NCBI RefSeq assembly: GCF_910592395.1
Contig: NC_088324.1
Location: forward strand, 15,280,953 to 15,340,952
Direction: 5' to 3'
From: Lineus longissimus
Lineage: Eukaryota; Nemertea; Pilidiophora; Heteronemertea; Lineidae
Length of the DNA stretch: 60,000 nt
Shown here: positions 18,501-30,785 of the stretch, piece after piece
Layout of the letters: each line of letters starts with the position of its first letter
Numbering within the stretch: the first letter of the stretch is position 1
Translations under genes and position numbers: made by a program
The notes under the pieces: generated by a model
What the model was told of the DNA's origin: nothing
The model's input: only the letters and a program-made list of their open reading frames with translations
The model's database searches: none

Positions 18501-21500
18501 TCGTATCAGTACGTTTTATTCAACGCAGTTTGACGCATTTTGATGCAGTTAACAAACAAACCGTGAATGAGTTTGAAATCAATACAACTTTCTGCCTCTC
18601 TTCGTTCAGCCTCAAAGGTTAGGACACCAAAGATCGCTGCGATCAAAACGAGACTCAACATATTTTCCACTACAATCGTTGATATCATGAAACCAAGGCA
18701 TGTTAGAATCGGTCGTCTAATTAACTCATCTCTATCTCATTCCAGTCGATCACAGACCTAGTCACCAAGGACTACTGTGCTCCCTACTATGTCAACAGTA
18801 CGGCATGTAAGTTGCATTCATGTGGCTACATTGAGGTACGGTGATGAAACGATACATTACCACGCATTCCTATTTCTCGGAAATGGTCCAATGGACAGCA
18901 ATATAATGATAAAGCACCTGCATCTAATCACTGACAAATGATTTTATGCTTTTTATGCTATCGTGACTACACCATATGTTGATGATCGACTGGTTGTTAC
19001 GCCTGTCGAAACTTGGTGTGGCAGTTTGCAATCTGTGAGGTGCTGATCCCAGCGCATGGAGCATTAGACCAATAGCAGCACCAGTAAGCACAGAAAGGAT
19101 AGACTTTCGTCCCAAAAACAGCTGACAAGAGATGACACCACTTTCTTTCCAAGGTTTGGCCCTCTGTAACCGAGATCACCTGAGGAGGGGGTCTGACCAT
19201 TACCTGAAAGCAAATGGCAGGTGTAACGTTTGTGGTTGTTCACCATATTCCAGTGTTTCTATTCAGCAGACATCTCTTAGAGAGCCTTTCTGCTGCAGAA
19301 AATGAGAATGCTGATAGAAACATGTCAATTTCCTTCAAGCGTGTCAAGCGCTCCCCAATCAATGAGGAAGAACAGTCCGAAACGGAAACACAGCGATATG
19401 CATGTACATGACCTCCTTCAACCTAATTTGTCTTCCAGTTGTTGGACGTTGTGTTCCATCCATCTTTAACCAAATCACCAACATGGCTGCTGGTCTGGTC
19501 ACTTCGGGCTTCGCGCTAGTTGACAAGAGTAACTCCACGGTTACTGGAACTGCACTGGACACAGCCACAGGGTAAGGTTTGCTTGGTTGATGCCTTGTCC
19601 CTGCGACCCCCTACTAACCCATCAAATGCATGTGGCATGATGGTTCGGACCTTCTGTCAACTTAACCCAATAATAACTCAGCCGAGAATTTAACCGCTTC
19701 ATGACCATCACATGGGAGTATTTGACTGAAACATCATCAACTCTAAAAGGAATGCGGATGATAGGGACAAATATATCCCATTCTCTAGACACGCAAGAGA
19801 CGGCAATAATGGCAATATGTTCAGCAGATTAAACTTAGATGAACTATCCCTCTGGCCTTGAGGCGATAGCCAATGCCTATATCTACCAGTAATTTCTCAA
19901 ACATGTTAGAAATCGATTGCAGAAAGATCGATAAGGCCATGATTTCACGGATATTCGTCGTCCAAATCGTTTGAATCTTCCCTCTCTGGTCGCAATCAAT
20001 GTTTCCTTGACATCGTTTAAGAACTAGTCATTGGAATGGTATCTTTGCAGCCATTAATGTGAAATATTGGTATATTGATATACGGTTGAGCCTTTGTTGA
20101 CACTTTACGTGGGCAAATGTGTCTATAGCGAATCCATCGTTTTTGTTATACTTAATATCATTTTGTAAGGATATATTAATAACTAGCAAACCCAGTTAAG
20201 TCAATAACCCTCTGGGCTGTTGCACAATTCAACCAATCAAGTACCTTGTTCCAGTCACCGCGGGACTAATATCAGTACAGATCGTCTGCCAACCTCCCTT
20301 GTCTTTCTTCAAGATTGTTAACCTCCTGGGGCTATCAAGATATTTGTAGACGGAGGATTGTTATTTCATGTTTCTGCTCCTATTATTGAGTTGTATCATT
20401 TTGTAATTTCTTATCGGTTTTCTGCATTTCTTCCCTCCAGATATTTGTCAACATTCCTGAGCGCTGTGACTATTGCTGAGGCAGTATTTGCCGATTGTAG
20501 GTCCTCCTGGTGGATGATGTTGGTGTAAGTTGATCATTTGATATGCACATTCTATCAATCCAAGCATGGTCGATATACCGTAAAAGGATGGCAAGAGTGA
20601 AATGAGCATAAAAAGGAACCAAAGCAAAACCTGTCCATCGACCTTTTGAGGAAAACTGTCAAGTTGTTGATGTTGCCCGTCGATCATTAGGGCCCTGTTT
20701 CACGAGAAACCTTATGCAAATGATCAGTCTCTAATAAGAACTGTGGGGAGGTTGATTGCCACTGAACACTTTCCACAAATCACATCTCTCCCTTTCAGTG
20801 GCTTCGGGATTTCAACCATCGTCTGCCTCCTGTACATCCTGTTGATGCGGTTCATTGTTGGCTTCATGGTGTGGTTGACACTCTTCCTCTTCATCGCCTT
20901 ATTTGGATTCTGTGAGTATTCAAACCCATTCCCGAACAGTCATCCGACTCGACAGAGAAAACAGGAAGGGGTAGTAAAGTGTTTGAGTGACCAAGTTGTG
21001 TGACGAGAAGAAGTGACCCTTCCTCGCCGTGGCATATTCGTTACTTCCAGTTCTACCTGCAGATCGGAACTCAGCAGGAAGATAATCATTTATCAATCGT
21101 ACAATCCTTCAAACTGAGTTGTAGTTCTGTGTCCGACGATCTCCTGCAGACTCCCCATCCTCGGAGTCTTTGTAGTTTGACGAGAGATGTACTGCCCACA
21201 ATATCAGCCTTGAACGTAACGTCTTCGATGCATTCTTCAAACCTGTCCTTTGCTTTTTCCAGCGACTGGTTACTGTTTCTACAAATACGTCGATCTGCTG
21301 GACGACCCAAATTCCAATGGTTCATTTACCTTTACTACCAACTTCAGTTACTATCTCGGTCTCCGAGACACTTGGCTTGCATTTGGTAAGTAGGTGTTAC
21401 AGTTGTAAGAAGGGAGGAGCACTTTGCGAGTAACTGTCAGAGGAACCCTCTTCATGACAATGAGGTGTTCTAACAAAATAGTGTAGTTAGACGAAGCACT

Positions 21501-24500
21501 TGGGGGTATTGTGTTACTGGCGAGCTCTAACTGACAGGCATTTGTAACACTTGTGTTAAGGTGCATCACTTCGCAAGGAATTGCTAAAAGGATGCCGTGA
21601 AACACCGGTGGGATAATGTTTCAAGTGTCATAACTTGATGTTTCTATTGTGGTAATATGGAAAACCTTGTGGGGAAATGCCCGGAAGGCTATGTGGGACT
21701 AGTGGTACTGGTATGATGTTGCAAGTGTCGTAAGTTGGGGCACTTTATTCGGAATGGTTATGGGGGACCGTTGAGGCAATCAATGCTGTGCCGTCACAAC
21801 TAGAAGAAGGGACATGTGCTGAGGACCTGTCTTATCACCAAAAATCATGTTCCATCGTTTTTCTCCGTTCAGGAATCATCTCTGCAATCTTCCTGCTGAT
21901 TATTCTCATAATTCTGATCTTCTTACGGACGAGGATCAGGATAGCTATAGCTATTCTCAAGGAGACCAGCAGGTAAGGCTCGGGTTGGTGTATCTCTATG
22001 TCCTGGTTCTCGCTCAGCGATGCCAAGGCAATCGGGCTCCGATGATCTAGGAGGGTTTGAAGAATCAATACAAAGTCGAGTTCGTTTCAAGCCCCTACCG
22101 AAATCAACATCGAAGACGGAGTAATAGAGAGCTATCTACAGATTCTTATTAGCAATATCGGGCAGGGCACTTCTATGAAGAAAGAATGCATAGAAGTTCG
22201 AGGTCGGTAACTCTCTAATCGATCCAATATATCAAAACCCAGATTCCGTCTGCCAGTGTTGATATTAGCACTGATAAAGCTGCAGCCACTCTACATGATT
22301 GTACTTCGATGCCACTCTATGTTCACTTCTTAGTGTGGATAGGAGGGGATAAAAGCCTTTGGTCATATTCCATCGTGCATGGTGTCTCCTATCTTCTTTC
22401 CAGGGCGATAGGTAACATGATGTCTACCCTCCTGTGGCCTCTTTTACCGTTCATTCTCCAAGTAGCAGTCTTTGCATATTGGGGTGCCACAGCTATGTAT
22501 CCTTTTGAAGTTCGACAGAAATGATAAACTTGACTGGTGCATGGGACAGTTCAGCACCAGAGGCTTCGTACTGGGTTTACAATCATTGGGTAGTTGCTGT
22601 ATTGCAGTGTTTGCCGATCATCATTGTTTTATCCAGCGAGTTAGTATTCCCTAACCCTTGTTCAGTTACCTTGCCTCTTCTACCAAGACAGACTACAAAT
22701 ATGCCAACATCTCCTCATCGAACCTGTTCCAGAGCATACCATGCGATCCCACGGTAAGATCACTTGATGGTACATTTCTGTAAAGCCTATCTACTAATTA
22801 GCTGCAGCCTTTAATCAACGTAGAGGACTGAGATTTGCAGAGACTTTAGATCTGTATGCCTCGAACAGGGACTGATCAAATAACAAATGGACAGCAAGTT
22901 CTTCCAGACGGTATTCTATTGGATATCCACTGAGATTTTGCTGAGATCGACTCTCCATTAATCTTCAATGCTTTTCACTGTTCCACATTGTGAATGATAA
23001 TCCTTTGCTGTCTTGCTTTTGTCCCATACCGAAATCAACACTGTTTTCCTCCTTTTCAGAATTATGCCAACGACACAGCTTCTTCCATTTGTCAGTTTGT
23101 CAAATACGGCTCAAATGAGTAAGTATGACACAACCTTATGACAATATCTTTCTCGAGTAAAGATTGTTCAACCTACTTATACCAACCAATCTAAAGTTAA
23201 GGGGATGTAGCTCTGTAGTTTATCACACTCGTGACTACGATTGGTTGATGGTGATACCATCGTGTCAAATCGGTAAGATTTACACAGCATTTTCCCCAAC
23301 GAATGGCATTATGATCTTTGCGGGAATCACTGCATTCGAAAACAAGTAAGATGTAACTCCAGACAGAGCAAAAACGGTGCAGTTTTGAGCCTTTCATCTT
23401 TTTGTTTGATGGAAAATTGTCTTTATTCTTTCAGTTACGTAATCTACCTCCAGCTCTTCAACCTGTTCATGTTATTCTGGCTAGCCAACTTCGTTGTCGC
23501 TTTTGGCCAGATGACCTTGGCAGGGTCATTTGCCTCCTACTATTGGGCATTCTCCAAACCACATGACATTCCTGCCTTTCCATTGGCTGCTTCTTGCTTC
23601 CGGGCATTCAGGTGAGTAGCTGTCCGCCATGTTTGTGGTATCCGCCAACTCTGGGCCAGACGATCTTGGCAGGGTTATTTGCATTCTACCATTGGACGTA
23701 TCAGTGTAGGTTCTGGAACGCCAGGAATGACTTTATGTTGAAGATACAAATCTGACTATTCGCAAAGATTCGAAACTTGCCCCTATTGCGTGGCAGACCA
23801 GCTACCTAGCATGCCTTACATTCTTCCTTCAATTTTCAGATATCACTTGGGGTCAATGGCTTTTGGCTCCTTGCTGGTGGCCATCGTTCAGATGATACGT
23901 GCAGTATTGGAGTACTTCGACAGGAAGTGTAGGGGTTCGGAGAATCCACTTGCAAAGTTCGTGTTGAAGTAAGTTGAACAGTCAACCACTTCAGTTTCGA
24001 TACCGAGTATGCCGAGAAGAGCTCGATTGACAACATTTTAAACTGATGCCTGAAAGCATCATTCATACACAAAATGTCTGGTACAGGTTGCCAGAGGCAC
24101 CTGATGTCTGTTGTTGACATCCATTCGTTTGCCAAATCGAGTAATCTTGTTGGCACAGTCACAGAATAGAACCTTCATCTGATAAGAATCACTCTCAACC
24201 TCTCATCCACCGGTCTTCTGTATTCATAATCGGACGTGAAATCGTTCTGACTGGAACCTACTCTCTGGCCACCATTGAACTTAATGTGAGATATCTTCTC
24301 GCTTCACTTCCAGATGTATGAAATGCTGTTTCTGGTGCCTGGAGAAATTCATCAAGTTTATCAATAAGAATGCTTACATAATGGTAGGTTTAGTTGCTGT
24401 GACCTTGCGCGACATCAGTCGTTGTGTCATCCTCCTTTGAATTCCGCAAACAAGTACCGCATTCCACATCCACTAAGATAACATGCGATTGCCCTGTCGA

Positions 24501-25876
24501 AACCAGCTCCAGTGAGGAGAGAGAGTGGGATGATAACCAGAGTAGATAGACTTGACCTACTAATGCTGGTAAAATCTTTCCCTTCCTTTTCAGATCGCCG
24601 TGTATGGTAAAAACTTCTGCTCGTCGGCCAAACATTCGTTCTCTCTCATCATGAGGAACATCGTCAGGACGGTAGTCGTAGATAAAGTCTCAGATTTTGT
24701 ATTGTTCGTATCCAAGATGGTGGTGGTCGGTTTAGTCGGTAAGTTATACACTTTCGCGTTTCTTTTCGTCTGGATGTACCTCTCAGTTAGTCTACGTCTG
24801 GATGCCCTCAGCGTGGGCTTGTCAAGGAAACTCATGTTGAGCTAATTTGGAAGATGGTTCGGCAAAGCTACTTGGAATTCGTACAAAGATAGCACACATT
24901 ATTTGAAACTGAGAAGTAAACTTTGGAAGAATCGAATAACTTCACACGCATGTCTAAAAGGGTCCCTTCTAAACTCATTGCATTCTCTGCTTTCAGGAGC
25001 GGCAGCGTATTTCTTCTTTGATGGACGAATCCCATTCTTGAACAACTACACTCCCTCCCTCAACTACTACTTTGTACCAGTTATTGTAAGTGTTCGAGTA
25101 TGCTTCCATTTATCATCTAGAAAGTTGAGGCATTACTTTTGTCACGAAGGCCGAAGAAAACACCTCAGAGAGAGTACATCATCTGCTTCATTGTCAAGTA
25201 ATTTAGCTTAACAGCAGCATGGTCAGTCCGTGCCAAGCCAGCTGTAGCCGAATCAACGTTTAGAAGGTAGCATTGTCGTGGCTGAAAGATCAATTTCAGC
25301 TGAAATGTGTTTCTTAGTTGCCATCTGTACCTTTCATCAAGAATGTGTCATGTCGTAGGTCTATAGCGGTCTTTACATTCCCGTTGCATTGACACCTTTC
25401 CCAGCGTATCTCGAGTATTTGCTCAATATCCCCAATGTATACAGTTTTATGTTATAGCCCCAAAATCATTTTCCCCACACAGGTTATCGTCATTGGAGCA
25501 TATGTTATAGCCACGTGTTTCTTCAGCGTCTACTCGATGGGCGTCGATACCTTATACCTCTGTTTCCGTAAGTCTTTTCTACGATATGCTACTCACCTGA
25601 TTCTCCGTTATTGCAAGTTGGCACCGATATTAAATCAATCATTCATTACCTGCTAGAAATATCCCGTTTGGCATATGGCTATCAATCGAAGGCTGACGCA
25701 AGTAGAAAAAATCATCACGAGGCCTTGCATAATCAGTGTTCGCTTCATTTTCAGTTGAGGATTTGGAACGCAACGACGGCACCCCAGAGAAGCCTTATTA
25801 CATGAGTAAAGGTCTGATGGATATACTCAGCAAGAAAAACAAGGAACCGCAACCAGCGTCCTCCAATGGGAAGTAA
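15533..25876 (+). CDS. SLC44 (CTL2/4/5-like): Choline transporter-like protein (SLC44/CTL family), complete, 21 coding exons
   Basis: Exons: 15533-15698, 15845-15967, 16107-16185, 17112-17199, 17540-17683, 18746-18806, 19439-19571, 20441-20524, 20799-20911, 21263-21385, 21873-21972, 22404-22496, 22666-22753, 23060-23118, 23435-23611, 23840-23968, 24314-24383, 24594-24738, 24997-25085, 25483-25567, 25755-25876 (stop TAA). Phases join throughout, giving 756 aa. The ATG has a strong context (CCACCATGG). Landmarks: KYDPTFNGPIKNRGCTD before TM1 (about residues 77-97), GDPTILIYPTDSNGEICG, CPTPQ, TM2-3 around 284-330, FLRTRIRIAIAILKETSRA, FGQMTLAGSFASYYWAF, RYHLGSMAFGSLL, KCCFWCLEKFIKFINKNAYIM, YGKNFCSSAK, SVYSMGVDTLYLCF and LEDLERNDG near the C-terminus. 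These identify a multi-pass CTL, a family implicated in choline and related transport. The N-terminus before KYDPTF is about 59 residues, acidic near its end and longer than I recall for CTL1/2. The exon 12 donor (GTATCC) is weak. Confidence 0.96.
16199..16795. repeat. Interspersed repeat, copy B (inside SLC44 intron 3)
   Basis: It shares ends and most of its length with copy A (13581-14207): CCCAGCAAACACAAG at the left, then from about 16378 GACCTGGCTTGGCATCTTG through to TCTGGTGTGGGGACCCC. It lies 13 bp after the exon 3 donor. The centre carries its own GC-rich CCAGG/GGCTGGCA-type sequence absent from copy A. Confidence 0.85.
23654..23695 (+). pseudogene. Decayed partial duplicate of SLC44 exon 15 inside the following intron
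   Basis: The 42 bp starting GGCCAGACGATCTTGGCAGG match exon 15 at 23505-23546 (GGCCAGATGACCTTGGCAGG...) at roughly 80%, 149 bp downstream. The frame is still open and would read GQTILAGLFAFYHW against GQMTLAGSFASYYW. No good acceptor precedes it, so it is taken as a relic of a local exon duplication rather than a used exon. Confidence 0.65.
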
Positions 25877-26469
25877 TGAGGGATACTAACCTGCACGTGG
25901 AAAGACCGAAGGCAAAAAGGTCTAAAAATAAGTTCATCTGTGATAAGTATGTACAGTTAGTATTTTCACTGCTGGCCGGGTGCATATGTTAATGATGTTT
26001 ATAGTTCTGTACAGGCTGTATCAAGAGTTCATTCTTGGCTTATGTATTCCGCTGTATTGTCATTCTCGAACTCTCCGTCCTCGCTTAATTTTGTAGTATA
26101 TTACTGTTGCTGACTTACGTTATATTGTGTTTCTGCTGATCAACTCCGTCTGTAGCGGCTGGTGAATGATTTATAGTTAGCATTTTAGAGAAATGAAGTG
26201 CAATATTTTGTGATGACTGTTAGGCCTATGATCTGAACAATGTACAGCTATCATCCGGTGGGTTTTTTGCTATAATTTCTTGATTTTGCCGACATTTCAT
26301 GCTGGGATTATCTAAGGTCTTTGAATCCATCCAGGCTATTTTCTCCCTTTCTTATATTGGACTGAACGACGACACGAAGGCATCCTAATTTGTATTTTTA
26401 GCCCAGCTATTCTGGACGAAAAAGATCTGCTGAAATATCATTCCATTCTGACCATGTATCTCCATTGTA

Positions 26470-26475
26470 AATAAA
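26470..26475 (+). terminator. Candidate SLC44 polyadenylation signal AATAAA
   Basis: AATAAA in TTGTAAATAAAAGTGC, about 600 bases after the SLC44 stop, with T-rich and GT-containing sequence downstream (GTGCTTTGTAAG). It lies about 290 bases before the stop codon of the convergent SDR gene. Confidence 0.6.
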
Positions 26476-26765
26476 AGTGCTTTGTAAGTAATTTAAGACG
26501 TTTGTGACTTTTCTAGACATCTGTAGGTTACTTCGGCCTTCTAAACCATCCTCGCTTACGGTAACAGTTTTATGCACCACCTGGAAGGTCAGTAGTATCA
26601 AGATCCGTTGATGACTGGATGTTGCTTGCCAACCAATTATCTTCCCAATTAGCCAACCAATCACCGGTAGCTTTCGTTCCTCAAACGATTCAAACTCGAA
26701 AATACTTCCCTTTTAACCTGTTGGTTGTTGCAACATGGTGCAAAATGAAGAAAGCCTGCACGAGC

Positions 26766-28788
26766 CTAGCCCTTGATGTCCGAACCAGCCACAAATGCCG
26801 GGTCCCCCATCCCCTCTGCACTCATCGCCAGGTAACCTCCGTCCACTGGTATGTTACTTCCTGTTATAAATGACGCGTCCTTTCCGCAGAGGAATGCTAT
26901 GACACTAGCTATCTCCTCTGGGTTACCAATACGGCCTAGCATGTGGAATTTCCCGCTGCGACTGTCCGCTGCCTCGTGGTTGAAATTCGTCGCTGGTGCG
27001 AGCTGGAAGGCAAGCAGAGATGAAGATCGGTAAGACGAATCGCGGACCTGTTTTGCGACTACCATCCACCTGGCAGGGGTATTATGAATATGCTTTGGAT
27101 AATGTACCCATGTCCATGGTTCTGTTGAACACACGAAGTAGCCTAAGATGCTTCTCGGTGACACTCCACCCTTTCCTCGCGCGGTTATTGAACCAAAACA
27201 GCTAGGTCTGTTGGGCCAATCCTGACCAATATGAAGGGTCGCATTCAGCTCACTATCATGAAGAGCACTACGTTCTAAACTTAGTAACGACGAATCAAAT
27301 CATATCAAATTGGAAACTTTATTCACAGAGCCCAAACTCGCCCCAGTGCCGAAATTAATCAGAACCATGTGGTCGTAACAACTACGCACAGACCAATTCC
27401 GTTCTGACCGTGGTAATAGCCCGAAGACAGGTTGTCACAAACACTACACACTCGAGCAGCGTGCATTGGGCGGTGTTGTTGACACTTCAAGACTACAATG
27501 CCTCTCAACAAACTTACATGTTGTGTCCATATGAAACCAGGGCTGACTGCATTGACTCTGATGCCCCTTTGTGCGAGGTCTAACGCCATACACTTGGTCA
27601 TCGTCTTGATTGCCCCCTTGGTGGAGCAGTATGTCCATCTCTGAGGGTTGGCCCGACTGGCGCAGATACTGCACAGATTCACCACCGAACATTCTTTACC
27701 TAGAAAACAATGCTCTTCATGAGTAAGAATGTATGTCTATTACGAAAATATTTGGCATTAGGGTCAGTCTAATATATCAAGTCTATCAGAATGCTAAGTC
27801 TCCAACGATCTGTTCTGCTTTCTCTTGGTTTGTGCCGACTGTTTTACCAGGCACTAAGTTGTAACTGGACTGCAATGGAAAACCTTCTCAAGACAAATCG
27901 TGTAGATTGGATGTACGTGCTCCAACCATTCTGCCCTCGACGCACTTTCCTCGCAGCCAATATAACTTTTTCTTGAAAGTAGACTGAGAAACTTTCTTAC
28001 CGTTTTTCATGTAAGGCTCACAGACCTGTACCATATTTGACGTGCCGACCACATTGACGCCCAGTGATCTGTCCCAGTCCCTTTGCGTGGCGGAAATACC
28101 TGCAATACGTTAAGAAATAGCCTGCCTACAAAGTGGCCGATATACATGTATTCGCACCCAATTTTATAGTGGTTGACAGGTAAAGCTTGCTGCTTGTCGA
28201 CATACACTTTATCACCAGAGCAGGGAATCTCTCAGCTGAACGAAACATCAGCAGGTCTAACCTTTCAAAGCTTTAAGCGCATTGTCAGTGTGCGTTCGTT
28301 GAAACTTGTGTGCAACCCAAAGAAAACTGTATGAGTTGGGCAAGCAGAAATACAAAGAAATGGGTAGCACATCGGAGTAAAAGCCAATTACCGGTTGGAT
28401 AGAGCTAAATCATTTGAATCTCTTCATATGATCATGACACATTATTACCTTGGGAACCGAAGAATGCCGCACAGTTGACCAGAAAGTGTACCTCGCCTCC
28501 ATGACGAGCAGCATGCGTGGAAACGGCCTGCAAACACTGCTCCTTGTCCGTCACATCAACGTGATAGAAGTCCACATCTCGTCCCAACTCTCGCAAGCGC
28601 GATGCTTCAGCGTGACCTAATTCTTCTGAGATGTCCAAAATGGCGACTGCTGCACCGTCGTTTGAGAGTCTGTCTACTGTGGCTAGTCCGATACCAGAAG
28701 CCCCTCCGGTGACCATGGCAGCCTTTCCCTGGAACCGACCCCTGGTGTAACTGCTCTCCAATGGGTCTGGAGTGTGGCTGTAGGCCAT
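26766..28788 (-). CDS. Short-chain dehydrogenase/reductase (classical SDR)
   Basis: Minus-strand exons in transcript order: 28788-28449, 28099-28001, 27699-27518, 27002-26766 (stop TAG). All borders are GT-AG and in phase, giving 285 aa. The start chosen is the first in-frame ATG, with G at -3 and +4 (GCTATGG); the open frame extends upstream without another ATG. Motifs: cofactor loop VTGGASGIG (about residues 27-35), VNCAA where most classical SDRs have NNAG, a Ser in NLCSICAS, catalytic [14 protein letters not shown], and a C-terminal [16 protein letters not shown]. This is a complete NAD(P)-dependent oxidoreductase fold; the substrate cannot be inferred. It is convergent with SLC44, with stops about 890 bp apart. 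The fourth exon has an unusual spacer ([17 protein letters not shown]) before [12 protein letters not shown]. Confidence 0.93.
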
Positions 28789-30273
28789 AGCAAGGAGACC
28801 GTCCAAATTAAGTGCTGGTAATGCTATAGCGGCCACGTTCGCAGTCTCTAATCCTATGAGACTGGGATCCTGTTTGTGTTGATGATCTTTGGCTATTTCA
28901 CCCACACGACCACATATGGCATGACCACATATCGTACTGACTAGAGGCCTTGGCCACTTGAACTAGTGATCGATCTATTCTGTCCTATCGTACGCAGTCA
29001 GCATTAGAAGTGATCTAGGGATCACGTAACAGATTATAGTTATTTCATAATGATAGCAAAGTCTTATTTCGTTCTTACTGAGATATTAGCTTACACGGTG
29101 TTAATATGAAAGGACGCCATGACATAAGAAAAAAATCGAATTGCCGCCAAGATAGTAGGCCTACACTCCGGACGTAGTGGACCGGCTACCCCCCTCCCGC
29201 CCCGCCATGAGGAGAGGCGATCAGGATGACAAAATGCACTGGCCCTGGAGTCCAAGAGATGAAGGCAGAGACAAATGTACATGCAGTTCAAAAGGTCTAT
29301 TCGATATAAACAGAATAATTTGAAACTTAGCAATGTGCACATTTACTATAGATATTAAAAATGCATACAGATATGACAAAGCGAATGAGGTAGTGGACGG
29401 GCCTCGTCTCTTCCCCTAACGAAGGGAGTATAAAGTCCGATGACGAGAATAGACTCGCACACAAACGGCCTCGCTCACAAACATTATCCCCTGATTATCT
29501 CCGCATGGGATCTCCGAGGAAGTTTGCACGATTACTCCATGCACAACGCAGTACCTCCCAATGCTGTATGTAAATTCACAGCAGTATTGTTCCAGTCTTT
29601 ACATACGTTGCTGGATTGCCAACCAGTGCGTACCTTGTCCAGAGATTATCAAGGATTTACGTAACCATAAGTTACAAAAACAACACGTTTTTATTCATCG
29701 GAAGAAGACCAGAGCGCATGCTCCAACGGAACAGGAATTAGCATGGGTACATAATTATGTTGCAATAACAATAGTTTGCATGACTAAGTGTAGATGTCAG
29801 CACTGATGTAAAACTGTAAAGTCGTACAAGAGACGTACAACAGACTACTAGCACAGTATTTCCCGGTCTTCCCGAGATTTTCGTCATTTGCAGTCACATG
29901 GTATGGAGAACAGTCTTGACATTTCGGGATAAAATTGTTCGGGTAGCGTCCCTCAGAACACGAAACGGGATTTTAAAGTACTTCGCTCTTCGTAGTCACA
30001 TCCACCAAAAGACAGACACCCGAAGACAATATTCGCCATATACGGTGGCGACGCCGACGAGAAGATGTGAAACTCAATGACGGATGAGCGAAAATTTACA
30101 TTGGTCTTGCACTCTCATTCTGTTCCCAGAATGTGCCGAACCGCGTCTTCGGTACCCATTGTAACACTTCCAACCCGCTCCTCGCTTTCCCGCCATGCCC
30201 GCCATGCCCACTCGCCGCAGTCCCAAGAGATCTTTATTATGGAAATTCAGAAATACAAACTGCGACGAGTATC
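28789..30273. other. Upstream region of SDR and intergenic sequence
   Basis: It likely contains the SDR promoter; no TATA box close to the ATG is evident. One inverted copy of the 14.4-kb repeat family lies within it. Short frames between 29440 and 30300 have no support as genes. Confidence 0.4.
29165..29245 (-). repeat. Second copy of the 14.4-kb SINE-like repeat, inverted
   Basis: On the minus strand it reads CATTTTGTCATCCTGATCG, a GC-rich variable centre, then GGCCGGTCCACTACGTCCG and GAGTGTAG, matching the copy at 14399-14475. The tRNA-like segment that follows the 14.4-kb copy is not preserved here. Confidence 0.6.
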
Positions 30274-30361
30274 TTCTACCGCATCCTGACAATATCAAGC
30301 CATTTCACTCGATACATACTTAGTAAGGAGAAGTCGTGTTGTAGGCCCTGTTTGCAAGAGG
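30274..30361 (+). repeat. Left arm of a dispersed inverted repeat flanking the peptide gene
   Basis: The arm starts TTCTACCGCATCCTGACAAT and ends CCCTGTTTGCAAGAGG. Its reverse complement occurs at 32927-33022 with about 90% identity, except for 19 extra bases in the distal copy. The arms are about 2.6 kb apart. Confidence 0.85.
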
Positions 30362-30433
30362 ATGCTACTATCGAGATTAGACCATACTCGCTCATATCCA
30401 AACCGAATGAAATAAGGAGAAAACGTTTTTCTA

Positions 30434-30450
30434 TTTATTCTATTTTTATT
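30434..30450 (-). terminator. Two candidate polyadenylation signals for the peptide precursor
   Basis: TTTATT occurs at 30434-30439 and again at 30445-30450 on the plus strand, giving AATAAA twice on the minus strand. They lie about 340 bases downstream of the stop codon of the peptide precursor gene. Confidence 0.4.
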
Positions 30451-30785
30451 GAGAGACTACATTTGTAATTTTGTGAACAGAATAAACGTACCAGAACGAT
30501 GTAGAAGCAACCCAACGGAATAAACACAACCCAACAAAACAAGCTAAATGTGTTTTTAAAAGCAAATTCGATGAATATTTCAATACAAATTTGAACTTGG
30601 AGTATCAATCGATGATAACTATTCTATAATTGATCCTAAAATGTTATTTCAAAATTTAAAAAATCACCTATGGACGAAGTGGTTCCGCTTGGTTACGTTC
30701 TGCAAAATACAGTTTGGGGTAGGTCGTTCCGTTCCGCAAAATACAGGTAGCCGTCACAGCGCTGTCCCAACAGCCTGTTCTGGCT

